A stretch of DNA of 8,373 nucleotides, from NCBI GenBank assembly GCA_936924635.1, contig CAKZHP010000098.1, positions 1 to 8,373 on the forward strand. The letters are read 5' to 3'. The notes below the pieces were generated by a model that saw only the letters and a program-made list of their open reading frames with translations, did no database searches and was not told the origin of the DNA. Source of the stretch: an uncultured Propionibacteriaceae bacterium (GTDB taxonomy: Bacteria > Actinomycetota > Actinomycetes > Propionibacteriales > Propionibacteriaceae). The stretch's first letter is position 1, and every line of letters begins with the position of its first letter. A program made the translations under genes and the position numbers. Of the stretch, positions 1 to 6,456 are shown piece by piece.

Positions 1-120
1 CGCCCCATTGCCGGTGTGGGCCACCTGCCCACGAGGGACCACGTCTCGGTTCCCGAGACCCGGCCGCAGGGGCCCTGTCTGATCGTGGTAGGGCTCTCGC
101 TGGCGCAACTCTTGTCCTGA
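1..120 (+). CDS. C-terminal end of an unidentified protein (partial, 5' end outside window)
   Basis: Frame 1 is open from the first base to a TGA at 118-120 and gives 39 residues ending in a hydrophobic stretch, LIVVGLSLAQLLS. About 33 of the 39 codons end in G or C. The other two forward frames lack this bias, and frame 2 stops near base 80. That pattern is what a real gene in this genome would show. I do not recognise the product. The closing 'P-x-L-I-V-V-G' vaguely recalls the last strand of tetrapyrrole methylases, but 39 residues are too few to claim it. The gene would converge on the glycosyltransferase gene. A 7-bp inverted repeat (43-59) lies inside it. Confidence 0.45.
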   Translation, partial: RPIAGVGHLPTRDHVSVPETRPQGPCLIVVGLSLAQLLS

Positions 121-145
121 CAACCAGGAACCGCAAGCCTGTTGT
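120..145 (+). terminator. Possible weak terminator hairpin after the partial gene
   Basis: ACAAC plus AGG (120-124, 126-128, with C125 bulged) can pair with CCTGTTGT (138-145) around a 9-base loop. The structure begins at the stop codon of the upstream reading frame and is followed by TCATAT. The stem is short and bulged and the trailing sequence is not a clean U-run, so this is only a candidate. Confidence 0.25.
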
Positions 146-274
146 TCATATGATGAGACGTCGTCTCACGGATTGAGTCTCCGCTTGTGGATCCAGGGTC
201 GGGTCAGGTCAGGTGCGTTGCCGTGGGGCGGTCCCTCGCTCCCTGGCCGGCGGCGGTGATACCCGTGGCCGAGG
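121..274. other. Convergent intergenic gap with several small inverted repeats
   Basis: No convincing gene lies in these 154 bases, which separate the 3' ends of two converging genes. A stem can form between ACAAC..AGG (120-128, one bulged C) and CCTGTTGT (138-145), followed by TCATAT; this could end the rightward gene. A perfect odd palindrome follows at 154-168. A weak 4-bp hairpin (CGGA 169-172 with TCCG 180-183) lies next to it. Bases 196-215 hold four pentamers of the form gGGTC/aGGTC. No strong U-tract follows any stem on either strand, so none is a textbook terminator. Confidence 0.5.
154..168. repeat. Perfect 15-bp palindrome TGAGACG-T-CGTCTCA
   Basis: The arms TGAGACG (154-160) and CGTCTCA (162-168) match perfectly around T161. 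The shape resembles TetR-type operators of actinobacteria, and a TATGAT hexamer (149-154) abuts it on the + strand. However, it lies between converging genes with no obvious gene for that promoter to serve. It can also fold as a 6-bp stem with a GTC loop and so contribute to termination. The sequence is certain; the function is open. Confidence 0.5.
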
Positions 275-1222
275 TCAGGGGGCGTCCGTGGACCCCGGGT
301 GGTACGTGATGTCCGACGCGACCACCGACGAGGGGCGTGAGCGGCCGTTCTCCAGCAGCCGCCAGGCGTACGCGCCGACGACTCCCAGGCCGCACAGCAG
401 GGTCGCGGTGCAGAGCAGGGCCACCAGGACGACGGGCACTGCCTGCGGGACTGCCAGGTGGCCGGAGGCCCATCCCACCAGGACCACCAGCGACGCCGCG
501 ACGGTGAGGGCGGCGAGGCCGAGGCCGGAGGCCAGGAGCGCACGCACCGGCGCGTCGGTGGAGACCAGGCGGCGTACGGGGTCGTCGTCTGCACTCCCGG
601 CGGCGGTGTCCGCGACGGGCCGAGGCGGCGGTGCGTACGTGATCTCGACCGGCTCGTAGCCCATCCAGGAGATCTGCTCGGCCAAGCCCCCGTCGGCTTC
701 GGTCTGGGCCACGAGGGATGCCGCGACCGCCCTCGTCACGGCGAACATCTCCAGGTCGGCCGTCGCCGACCCCGGACGCCGGGGGCTCCGGGACCCCGTG
801 GCCGGCCCCGTGGGCTCGCGACGGCCGATGGCGACGTCGGCACCGTTCTCGAGGGCGGTGAAGCACTTCGCCATGGGCCGCTGCGGCTCGGGCAGGTCGG
901 CCGGCATCACCCCGATGAGCTCGCCCCCGGCGGCAGCGAGCCCGGTACGGATAGCGGCGGCCGTCCCGAAGGGCCGGGTGTGAGAGATGACGCGCATCGG
1001 GACGCCAGCGCGAGCCCCGAGCTGGTGCAGCGGGACGGCCGCCTCACGTGACCCGTCGACGACGAACACGACCTCGAGCCCGCCGGGGAGACCGAACGAG
1101 AGCTCGTCGAGGCCGCTGAGGAGCTGCTCCAGACCCTCGGGTCGTGCCGACACCGGCACGACCATGCTGTGACGGGGGGCACGGACGGCAGGAACCGGGG
1201 TCTCCGCTTCGGGCGAGGGCAT
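275..1222 (-). CDS. GtrB/DPM1-like family 2 glycosyltransferase, divergent, membrane-anchored
   Basis: The 315-residue product has the GtrB/dolichyl-phosphate-sugar synthase layout. A GT-A domain starts near residue 18 (MVVPVSARPEG, then VVFVVDGS at 51-58). An N-terminal block at 84-116 (PFGTAAAIRTGL..MPADLPEP) matches the family's 'G-x-x-A-A-l-x-x-G-l ... DADLQDPP' segment. Two membrane helices follow (about 226-252 and 260-285), then a W/Y-x-R-x-x-E-x-x-x-R-P tail (AWRLLENGRSRP), typical of GtrB. The family transfers a sugar from a nucleotide donor to polyprenyl phosphate at the inner membrane face. Oddities: the first Asp of DxD is Pro107 (D109 remains), VDDGS reads VVDGS, and the R..S..FY region and the 'R-x-x-G-x-S-x-Y' motif after the GT domain are shortened or missing. 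It may be catalytically altered or inactive. The ATG at 1222 has GAGG five bases upstream. It lies 103 bp downstream of the regulator gene on the same strand. Confidence 0.7.
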   Translation of the reverse strand: MPSPEAETPVPAVRAPRHSMVVPVSARPEGLEQLLSGLDELSFGLPGGLEVVFVVDGSREAAVPLHQLGARAGVPMRVISHTRPFGTAAAIRTGLAAAGGELIGVMPADLPEPQRPMAKCFTALENGADVAIGRREPTGPATGSRSPRRPGSATADLEMFAVTRAVAASLVAQTEADGGLAEQISWMGYEPVEITYAPPPRPVADTAAGSADDDPVRRLVSTDAPVRALLASGLGLAALTVAASLVVLVGWASGHLAVPQAVPVVLVALLCTATLLCGLGVVGAYAWRLLENGRSRPSSVVASDITYHPGSTDAP

Positions 1223-1290
1223 CGCAACCTCGGTGTCTCGTCGGTGGGCCGGGTGCAGTCGTTCCGGCGCGCCCGGGCGGGCTCGACGTC

Positions 1291-1296
1291 ATCGTA
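1291..1296 (-). promoter_or_regulatory. Possible -10 element for the glycosyltransferase gene
   Basis: On the minus strand this reads TACGAT, which fits the actinobacterial TANNNT -10 pattern. It sits in the 103-bp gap between the regulator's stop and the glycosyltransferase start. No good -35 lies upstream, and the leader would be about 60 nt. Transcription from the regulator's promoter is equally possible. I see no terminator with a U-tract in this gap. Confidence 0.2.
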
Positions 1297-1325
1297 GCCA
1301 CGGCCGGACGACCGCACGCGTCGGA

Positions 1326-2672
1326 TCAGAGAGGTGCCCGGACGGCCATGGCGACCAGCCGGGCGACACGCGGGGCGTCCTCCTCGCGCAGGGTTCCCGT
1401 CGCGATCCGGATATGGGGTAGGCCGCCGGTGGGGGAGAAACGGCTGCCTGAGGCCACCGAGACTCCGTGCGCCGCCATGGTCACGACCGCGTACCGCTCG
1501 TCGGGGACCGGGACCCACAGCGTCATGCCGCCACCGGCCCCGCAGGCGACACCCTCCGATGCCAGCGCACGGTGGAGCGCGAGGCGCCGCTGCTCGTACG
1601 CGAGGCTGGCTCGCTCCACCGTGCGCGCGGACTTGGTGTCGTCGAGCATCCAGGCGAGCGCCTCCTGCAGCACGCGGCTCGTCCAGCCGCTCCCATAGCC
1701 CCGGAAGGCGCGGATGCGGTCGATCAGCTCGGGTGGCCCCTCGATCACGCCCAGCCGGAGGTCGGGGCTGTGCGACTTCGAGTACGAGCGCACGTACACG
1801 TGCCGGGGCCACGTCACGGCCAGCGGGTGCCCGGGATGACGCGCCAGCTCGCCGAACCCGTCGTCCTCCATCACGAGCATCGTGGGCAGCGGCGCGATGG
1901 CGTCGCGGACGGCGTCGCGGCGGGCTTCGGTCATGGAGGTGCCGGTGGGGTTGTGCAGGGTGGGCTGGAGCAGCAGAGCAGCGGGTCTGAGGGGCAGCAG
2001 CGCCGTCAGGGCGGCCACGTCGAGACCCTCGTCGTCGCTGGGCACGAGGTGCACCCGGGCCCGTACCGAGTCGAGCAGGTCGAGGATGCGCGGGGTGCTG
2101 GGATCCTCGACCAGCACGTGGTCGCCGGGCTGCAGGAAGGTGTGCAGCGTCAGCATCAGCCCCTCGTACCCGCCGTTGGCGGCGAGCAGTGCGTCCGCCG
2201 AGTACGGCCAGGAGGCGCGGACCGCCGCGTCGAGCGCGGGCGTGATGGCGATGCGCTGGTAGCGGTGCAGGTCGGGGACCCGGCTCGTCGCCCGCAGGGC
2301 CTGGTGCAGGTCGGGCAGCAGGGCCGGGTCCGGCGCGGCCAGGGCGAGGTCGAGCGCCACCTCGTCGTAGTGCCCCTCGGCCTCGTAGCGCCGGGGGCGG
2401 GGCGTCGCCTCTGCGCTGCACACCGTCATGCCGGCGCGGCCACCGCCACGGATGAGGCCCAGGCCGCGCAGCTGCTGCCAGGCGCTGGACACGGTGGCGG
2501 GGCTCACCCCGAGCGCGCGCGCCAGCTCGCGGACCGGAGGAAGCTTCTGACCGACCCCGACGTCGCCGTGCTTGATGAGCTGAGCCACGTCGGCCGCCAG
2601 GCCGTCTGCGGTGGCGGCGGAGGTGCGCTCGAGCAGCCAGTCGGCTCCGACGGTGTCAACCACGAGACGCAT
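1326..2672 (-). CDS. MocR-type transcriptional regulator (GntR helix-turn-helix fused to fold-type I aminotransferase domain)
   Basis: The 448-residue product has an N-terminal GntR winged helix (about 12-84, with LPPVRELARALGVSPATVSSAW) and a PLP aminotransferase-like domain (about 110-448). Aminotransferase marks include NGGYEGL (166-172), NPTG (241-244), the acidic pair E269/D270 followed by D271, the PLP-anchoring K299 in RSYSKSHSPDLRLG, and a C-terminal IRIATG with R422. The cofactor lysine is kept, so it should bind PLP as an internal aldimine, as GabR and PdxR do. 'SKSHxPDLRL' marks a subgroup I recognise. The position usually Tyr or His after EDD is G272, which may change ligand chemistry. 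The gene is divergent from the transporter operon, the usual place for a MocR regulator of its neighbour. The ATG at 2672 has no Shine-Dalgarno sequence (CACCTACC precedes it), so a leaderless or near-leaderless message is likely. MocR proteins usually act as dimers with swapped domains. Confidence 0.92.
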   Translation of the reverse strand: MRLVVDTVGADWLLERTSAATADGLAADVAQLIKHGDVGVGQKLPPVRELARALGVSPATVSSAWQQLRGLGLIRGGGRAGMTVCSAEATPRPRRYEAEGHYDEVALDLALAAPDPALLPDLHQALRATSRVPDLHRYQRIAITPALDAAVRASWPYSADALLAANGGYEGLMLTLHTFLQPGDHVLVEDPSTPRILDLLDSVRARVHLVPSDDEGLDVAALTALLPLRPAALLLQPTLHNPTGTSMTEARRDAVRDAIAPLPTMLVMEDDGFGELARHPGHPLAVTWPRHVYVRSYSKSHSPDLRLGVIEGPPELIDRIRAFRGYGSGWTSRVLQEALAWMLDDTKSARTVERASLAYEQRRLALHRALASEGVACGAGGGMTLWVPVPDERYAVVTMAAHGVSVASGSRFSPTGGLPHIRIATGTLREEDAPRVARLVAMAVRAPL

Positions 2673-2678
2673 GGTAGG

Positions 2679-2693
2679 TGAACAATCAGTTCA
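2679..2693. promoter_or_regulatory. Inverted repeat TGAAC-AATCA-GTTCA, candidate operator next to the regulator start
   Basis: Two perfect 5-bp arms are separated by 5 bp, only 6 bp upstream of the regulator's ATG. The place suits autoregulation by the MocR protein. A related odd palindrome, GTTC-T-GAAC, lies at 2727-2735, so GAAC/GTTC pairs flank the divergent control region on both sides. Binding is inferred from position and symmetry only. Confidence 0.4.
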
Positions 2694-2715
2694 ATTGAGT
2701 AACAAAACTCGATTG
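2692..2715. promoter_or_regulatory. Inverted repeat CAATTGAGT-n6-ACTCGATTG, candidate MocR operator
   Basis: Nine-base arms (2692-2700 and 2707-2715) are complementary except for one position and surround AACAAA. The repeat sits in the middle of the divergent gap and its right arm overlaps the proposed -35 of the rightward operon (2713-2718). A regulator bound here could block or position RNA polymerase. Region 2679-2739 is 23 G/C of 61 by hand count, far below the surrounding genes. Confidence 0.45.
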
Positions 2716-2742
2716 TCATCCTCGAGGTTCTGAACTTAGTGT
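2713..2742 (+). promoter_or_regulatory. Likely promoter of the five-gene transporter/hydrolase operon
   Basis: TTGTCA (2713-2718) is a 5-of-6 match to the -35 consensus. After an 18-bp spacer TAGTGT (2737-2742) fits the actinobacterial TANNNT -10. Transcription would start near 2749, leaving a leader of about 16 nt that holds the Shine-Dalgarno sequence AGGAAGGGAG (2751-2760). The palindrome GTTCTGAAC (2727-2735) lies inside the spacer, so a regulator could act here too. Confidence 0.4.
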
Positions 2743-2764
2743 CAGCCGTCAGGAAGGGAGAACC

Positions 2765-3727
2765 ATGCGCGAGCTCCGCATCGCCCTGCGCGACTGGGAC
2801 TGGCTGACGCCGCTGCTGCTGCACGAGGTGCCGCAGACGCCGCTGGAGCGGCTCGGCGTGCGTCTCGCGGTGGACCGCGTCGATGCGCTGCCGGACCCCT
2901 GGGGTCCCGAGCCTCAGCACGGGGCGTACGAGACGTCGCTGTCCCGCTACCACCGTGCGGTGGTCTCCGGCGATGACCGGATCGTGGCGGTGCCGCACAT
3001 GCTCATGCAGTCGTTCCGGCACCGCTGCATCATCGTGGCCCGGGACAGCGACGCCAAGACGGCCGCCGATCTCAGGGGAGCGTGCATCGGGCTCACCGGA
3101 TGGGTCGACTCCGGGAACACCTGGACCCGCGACGTCCTTGCTGGCGAAGGCGTGGGCATCGAGGATGCGCGCTGGGTCGCCGGGCGACTCACCGAAGCCC
3201 ATCCTGAGACGGACCGGCTCGACGGCTTCGGCCGGCCGGGCCGCATCGAGGCCGCGCCGGCCGGCTCCTGGATGACGGCGATGCTCGACAGCGGTCAGCT
3301 CGATGCGGTGCTGACGCCCTTCATGCCGCCGGGCTTCTACGCCCCGGACGCCCCGTGGCGGTCGCTGTACGCCGACATCCGGGGGGCCGAGACCGCGTAC
3401 GCCGACCGTTGGGGGTTCGTGCCGGCGCACCACGTGCTCTCGTTCCCCCGGGCTGGCTTCGATCCCGAGGTGGCGCGCGCCGTGGGGGAGGTGCTGCTGG
3501 CGTCGAGGGCTGAGTGGCTGCGCAAGCGCCGCAAGTACGCCGACACCTCCATGTGGCTCGGTCAGGACCTTCACGAGGAGGCGGTCCGGCTGCCGGCCGG
3601 CTGGGACGCACCGGGGCTGGCAGCCCAGCGGGCCATGGTCGAGCGGTTCACCGCGATCCAGCACGAGCAGGGCATCACCACCCGGGCGGCGACCGTTCGC
3701 GAGATGTTCCCCTTCGAGGAGGAGTGA
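2765..3727 (+). CDS. 4,5-dihydroxyphthalate decarboxylase (Pht5)-like protein with periplasmic-binding-protein fold, cytoplasmic
   Basis: This 320-residue protein resembles the Pht5 family, whose founding member removes a carboxyl group from 4,5-dihydroxyphthalate. The fold is that of NMT1/SsuA-type binding proteins. Family-like blocks in order are ETSLSRYHRAVVSGD (56-70), VAVPHMLMQSFRHRCIIV (75-91, with FRHR at 84-87), ADLRGACIGLTGW (101-113), NTWTRDVLAGEGV (118-130) and MLDSGQLDAVL (173-183). There is no signal peptide or lipobox, so it should stay in the cytoplasm and is more likely an enzyme than a transporter subunit. Automatic annotation may nevertheless call it a substrate-binding protein. 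The ATG at 2765 follows a strong Shine-Dalgarno (2751-2760). It is the first gene of the operon; only 2 bases separate it from the amidohydrolase gene. No phthalate dioxygenase is present, so 4,5-dihydroxyphthalate itself is not supported as substrate. Family assignment is fairly sure; reaction and substrate are not. Confidence 0.72.
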   Translation: MRELRIALRDWDWLTPLLLHEVPQTPLERLGVRLAVDRVDALPDPWGPEPQHGAYETSLSRYHRAVVSGDDRIVAVPHMLMQSFRHRCIIVARDSDAKTAADLRGACIGLTGWVDSGNTWTRDVLAGEGVGIEDARWVAGRLTEAHPETDRLDGFGRPGRIEAAPAGSWMTAMLDSGQLDAVLTPFMPPGFYAPDAPWRSLYADIRGAETAYADRWGFVPAHHVLSFPRAGFDPEVARAVGEVLLASRAEWLRKRRKYADTSMWLGQDLHEEAVRLPAGWDAPGLAAQRAMVERFTAIQHEQGITTRAATVREMFPFEEE

Positions 3728-3729
3728 CG

Positions 3730-4512
3730 ATGAGAGTGGCTGTGGGCCAGATGACGGTCGACAAGGACGCGTCGGTCAACACCGAGAGCGTACGCGACCT
3801 GGCGCACCGGGCGGCCGAGGGCGGGGCGCGGCTCCTGGTGCTCCCTGAGGGGATCATCGCGCGTGATCCCGAGGACAACGCCTACGCGGCTACGCACGCC
3901 GAGCCCGTCGACGGCCCGTTCGCGACGGCCCTTGCGACCGCGTCCCGGGACGCGGGCATCGCGATCGCCTGCAGCATCCACGTCACGGTGGAGGGCCACG
4001 TCGAGAACGTCTTCGTCCTGCACGACCGCGGTCAGCTGCTCGCCTCGTACACCAAGCTCCACCCGTACGACGCGTTCAGCGGCCAGGAGTCCGCCAGCGT
4101 CACCCCAGGGACGGAGCTGCCGCCGGTGGTGGAGCTCGACGGCCTGCGGCTCGCACCGCTGATCTGCTACGACATCCGGTTCCCGGACCTGGCTGTCGCG
4201 CTCGCTCTGGCCGGGGCGGAGGTGCTGCTGTGCCCGGCCGCCTGGGTCAAGGGCCCCCTGAAGGAGCACCACTGGACCACGCTTGTGACGGCCCGCGCTC
4301 TGGACGCCACGGCGTACGTGGTGGGCTGCGGCGAGATCAGTGCCCGCAACGTGGGCCGCTCGCTCGTGGTCGACCCGCTCGGGGTCACCATCGCTGCCGC
4401 CGCCGAGGAGCCCTGCCTGTTCTTCGCCGACCTCGACCCCGCCCGCGTCAGCCATGCCCGGCAGGTGCTGCCGGTGCTGGCCAACCGCCGACTCGCCCGT
4501 CCGACCCTCTGA
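3730..4512 (+). CDS. Carbon-nitrogen hydrolase (nitrilase superfamily amidohydrolase)
   Basis: The 260-residue product carries the complete Glu-Lys-Cys triad of the superfamily: E40 in LLVLPEGII, K109 in ASYTKLHPYDAF and C146 in LAPLICYDIRFPDL. Length and the ICYDIRFPDL motif place it with the short, single-domain omega-amidase/Nit-type amidases. These hydrolyse amides of small acids rather than nitriles, via a cysteine thioester. No signal peptide is present, so it acts in the cytoplasm. The open frame extends further upstream (to 3514), but the start at 3730 is chosen because GAGGAGGAG (3716-3724) lies just before it, the protein begins exactly at the conserved first strand (MRVAVGQM), and it avoids overlapping the previous gene. 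The operon position suggests it deamidates the imported compound or a product made from it. The family is certain; the substrate is unknown. Confidence 0.9.
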   Translation: MRVAVGQMTVDKDASVNTESVRDLAHRAAEGGARLLVLPEGIIARDPEDNAYAATHAEPVDGPFATALATASRDAGIAIACSIHVTVEGHVENVFVLHDRGQLLASYTKLHPYDAFSGQESASVTPGTELPPVVELDGLRLAPLICYDIRFPDLAVALALAGAEVLLCPAAWVKGPLKEHHWTTLVTARALDATAYVVGCGEISARNVGRSLVVDPLGVTIAAAAEEPCLFFADLDPARVSHARQVLPVLANRRLARPTL

Positions 4513-4532
4513 TCGACCGAAAGGACCACGCC

Positions 4533-5489
4533 ATGACCCTGCGCGCCCGTCTCATCCCGCTTGCCGCGGTGATGTCCCTGTCTCTGGTCGCCGCCTCGTG
4601 CTCGGCCCAGGACCCGGATGCCCCGAAGGGCGGCACCGGTTCGCCGGCCGCCGCGAGCTCGGCGGCCCAGCCCACCACACCCGGGATGAACCACACCGCC
4701 GATGCCGCGCTCCGCGCCAAGCTGCCGGCGAGCATCCGCGACAAGGGCAGCATCGTCGTGGTCAACAGCGGCTCCTTCCCTCCGTACGAGATCATCCAGA
4801 CCAACGGCAGCGCCGAGGGTGCCAGCGCGGACCTCCTCACCGAGATCGGCAAGCTGTGGGGCGTCAAGGTGGAGCACCAGACGGTGGACGGCCTCTCCTC
4901 GATCCTCACGGGGCTCTCGGCCGACCGCTACCAGCTGGCGTTCGGGCCGATCGGTGACTTCAAGTCCCGCCAGGCGCAGAACGACTTCTACGACTACGTG
5001 CAGGAGTTCGTCGTCTTCGCGGTCCAGAAGGGCAACCCCAAGAAGATCGACGGCGTCGACACCACCTGCGGCCTGAAGATCTCGGTGCAGGCGGCCGGCT
5101 CGGCGGAGAAGGTCATCAAGGATCAGTCGGACAAGTGCGTCGCTGCCGGCAAGCCGGCGGTGGAGGTGCAGTCCTACAAGGACCAGCCCTCGTCGATCCT
5201 GGCCGTGCAGTCGGGCCGCGCTGACGCCTTCTTCTCCTCCCAGGCCCCGCTGACCTACTTCGTGCAGCAGTCGAACGGGGCCCTGGAGCTGGCCGGGCTG
5301 GGCAAGCCCAACGGGTTCGACAAGCTCTACCAGGGCGCCGTGGTCAAGAAGGACTCCGACCTGGGCCCGGTGCTGCTCGAGACGTTGAACGTGCTCTACA
5401 AGGACGGCACCTACGCCAAGATCATGGACAAGTGGGGTCTCTCGGCGAACAAGATCGATGCCCCCGGCAAGAACCTGGGCGTGAGCTGA
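4533..5489 (+). CDS. ABC transporter solute-binding lipoprotein, polar amino acid family (SBP_bac_3)
   Basis: The 318-residue product begins with a lipoprotein signal: MTLRAR, a hydrophobic stretch, then LVAAS with lipidated C23 (the -3 residue is Ala rather than the usual Leu). A low-complexity Ala/Ser/Pro/Gly linker runs to about residue 50. The SBP_bac_3 domain follows (about 73-305): GSFPPYEI, SADLLTEIGKLWG, GDFKSRQAQNDFYDYV, SGRADAFF and DGTYAKIMDKWG. It would capture ligand outside the membrane and hand it to the permease encoded next. R146 fits the Arg that holds the ligand carboxylate in HisJ. The Asp that holds the alpha-amino group aligns by eye with S236 (ADAFFSSQ), hinting at an unusual ligand. 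C179 and C202 may form the disulfide common in actinobacterial relatives. The ATG at 4533 is chosen because AAAGGA (4520-4525) precedes it and it gives the signal peptide; the frame itself is open further upstream. Confidence 0.92.
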   Translation: MTLRARLIPLAAVMSLSLVAASCSAQDPDAPKGGTGSPAAASSAAQPTTPGMNHTADAALRAKLPASIRDKGSIVVVNSGSFPPYEIIQTNGSAEGASADLLTEIGKLWGVKVEHQTVDGLSSILTGLSADRYQLAFGPIGDFKSRQAQNDFYDYVQEFVVFAVQKGNPKKIDGVDTTCGLKISVQAAGSAEKVIKDQSDKCVAAGKPAVEVQSYKDQPSSILAVQSGRADAFFSSQAPLTYFVQQSNGALELAGLGKPNGFDKLYQGAVVKKDSDLGPVLLETLNVLYKDGTYAKIMDKWGLSANKIDAPGKNLGVS

Positions 5490-5490
5490 C

Positions 5491-6456
5491 GTGAGCGTCG
5501 CAGCCGTGGGGCACGACGTCGCTGAGGCCCGGGAGCCGATCCGGTGGGGCCAGTGGGTGGCACGCGCTGTCGCCCTGCTGCTCGTCGCGATGCTGCTGCA
5601 CTTCCTGGTCACGAACCCGAAGTTCGAGTGGGACGTGGTGCTCGCCTGGTTCCGGGCCCCCTCGATCATCAAGGCGCTGGGAGTGACGCTCGGCCTGGCG
5701 GCGGTGTCGATGATTCTCGGCACGGCGCTGGGCGTCGTGCTGGCCATCTCCCGGATGTCGAGCAACCGCCTGCTGTCGGGGGCTGCGACCGCGTACATCT
5801 GGTTCTTCCGGGGCACGCCGCTGCTGGTGCAGCTGATCTTCTGGTACAACCTCGCGGCGCTGGTGCCCACGCTGGGCATCGGCGTGCCGTTCGGGGGTCC
5901 GAAGCTGGTCGAGCTCAGCACCAACCAGGTGATCACGCCGCTGACTGCCGCCATCCTGGGCCTCGCGCTGAACGAGGCGGCGTACATGGCGGAGATCGTG
6001 CGGGGCGGGCTGCTCTCGGTCGACAACGGGCAGCGCGAGGCCGCGTACGCGTTCGGGATGTCGCCCGGCCGCGCGCTGCGGCGGGTGGTGCTGCCGCAGG
6101 CGATGCGGTCGATCATCCCGGCCACCGGCAACCAGCTCATCAGCATGGTGAAGGCGACCTCGCAGGTGTCGGTGATCGCGATGGCTGATCTGCTGTACAC
6201 GGTGCAGTCGGTGTACAACCGCACCTTCCAGACCATCCCGCTGCTGCTCGTCGCCGTGCTCTGGTACCTGCTGGTCACGTCCGTGCTCAACGTCGTGCAG
6301 TCGTTCATCGAGTATCACTACGCCCGCGGCTCCGGCGCGCAGGCCGACTCGTTGGCGGCGCGGGTGATCAGGCTCCGTGACCGCGGCCGTCGGGTCGCGC
6401 CGGTCGAGCAGCCCGTGGCAGAACCCGTCAGCGATCTCGGAGGAGACCAGCGGTGA
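5491..6456 (+). CDS. Amino acid ABC transporter permease (HisM/GlnP type)
   Basis: The 321-residue product is an inner-membrane permease with about six predicted helices (roughly 23-42, 60-88, 97-125, 147-169, 205-230, 247-273). The cytoplasmic EAA loop, which docks the ATPase, reads EAAYAFGMSPGRALRRVVLPQA at 183-204 with the conserved Gly189 and LP pair. Other family marks are FFRGTPLLVQL (105-115) and NEAAYMAEIVRGGL (161-174). It begins with GTG one base after the stop of the binding-protein gene and has no clear Shine-Dalgarno, so it is probably translated by coupling. The next ATG lies inside the first helix and would destroy it. The tail past residue 280 is long, Arg-rich and cytoplasmic. 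Only one permease gene is present, so it probably works as a homodimer. Confidence 0.94.
   Translation: MSVAAVGHDVAEAREPIRWGQWVARAVALLLVAMLLHFLVTNPKFEWDVVLAWFRAPSIIKALGVTLGLAAVSMILGTALGVVLAISRMSSNRLLSGAATAYIWFFRGTPLLVQLIFWYNLAALVPTLGIGVPFGGPKLVELSTNQVITPLTAAILGLALNEAAYMAEIVRGGLLSVDNGQREAAYAFGMSPGRALRRVVLPQAMRSIIPATGNQLISMVKATSQVSVIAMADLLYTVQSVYNRTFQTIPLLLVAVLWYLLVTSVLNVVQSFIEYHYARGSGAQADSLAARVIRLRDRGRRVAPVEQPVAEPVSDLGGDQR

Noticed and set aside
1..8. Possible minus-strand ATG at 8-6 starting a leftward gene
   Set aside because: It has no ribosome binding site, shows only two codons, and the plus-strand frame through it has better coding bias.
196..215. Four tandem pentamers GGGTC/AGGTC
   Set aside because: It is short and imperfect in a GC-rich gap, with no sign of function.
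1467..2681. Plus-strand open frame of 404 codons opposite the MocR gene
   Set aside because: It is a mirror of the regulator gene. The composition is low-complexity Gly/Arg/Val, with no motif and no credible start signal.
2765..3727. Assigning the first operon gene as a true phthalate-pathway decarboxylase (pht5)
   Set aside because: No phthalate dioxygenase or dehydrogenase is nearby, and the family is broader than its named member, so no gene symbol was given.
3514..3729. Upstream extension of the amidohydrolase reading frame
   Set aside because: It overlaps the end of the decarboxylase-like gene in another frame. The strong ribosome binding site and the conserved N-terminal strand both place the start at 3730.
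4167..6308. Very long minus-strand open frame (713 codons) opposite the amidohydrolase, lipoprotein and permease genes
   Set aside because: It lies antisense to three genes with clear family motifs. Such frames arise by chance in GC-rich coding DNA, and the translation shows no domain.
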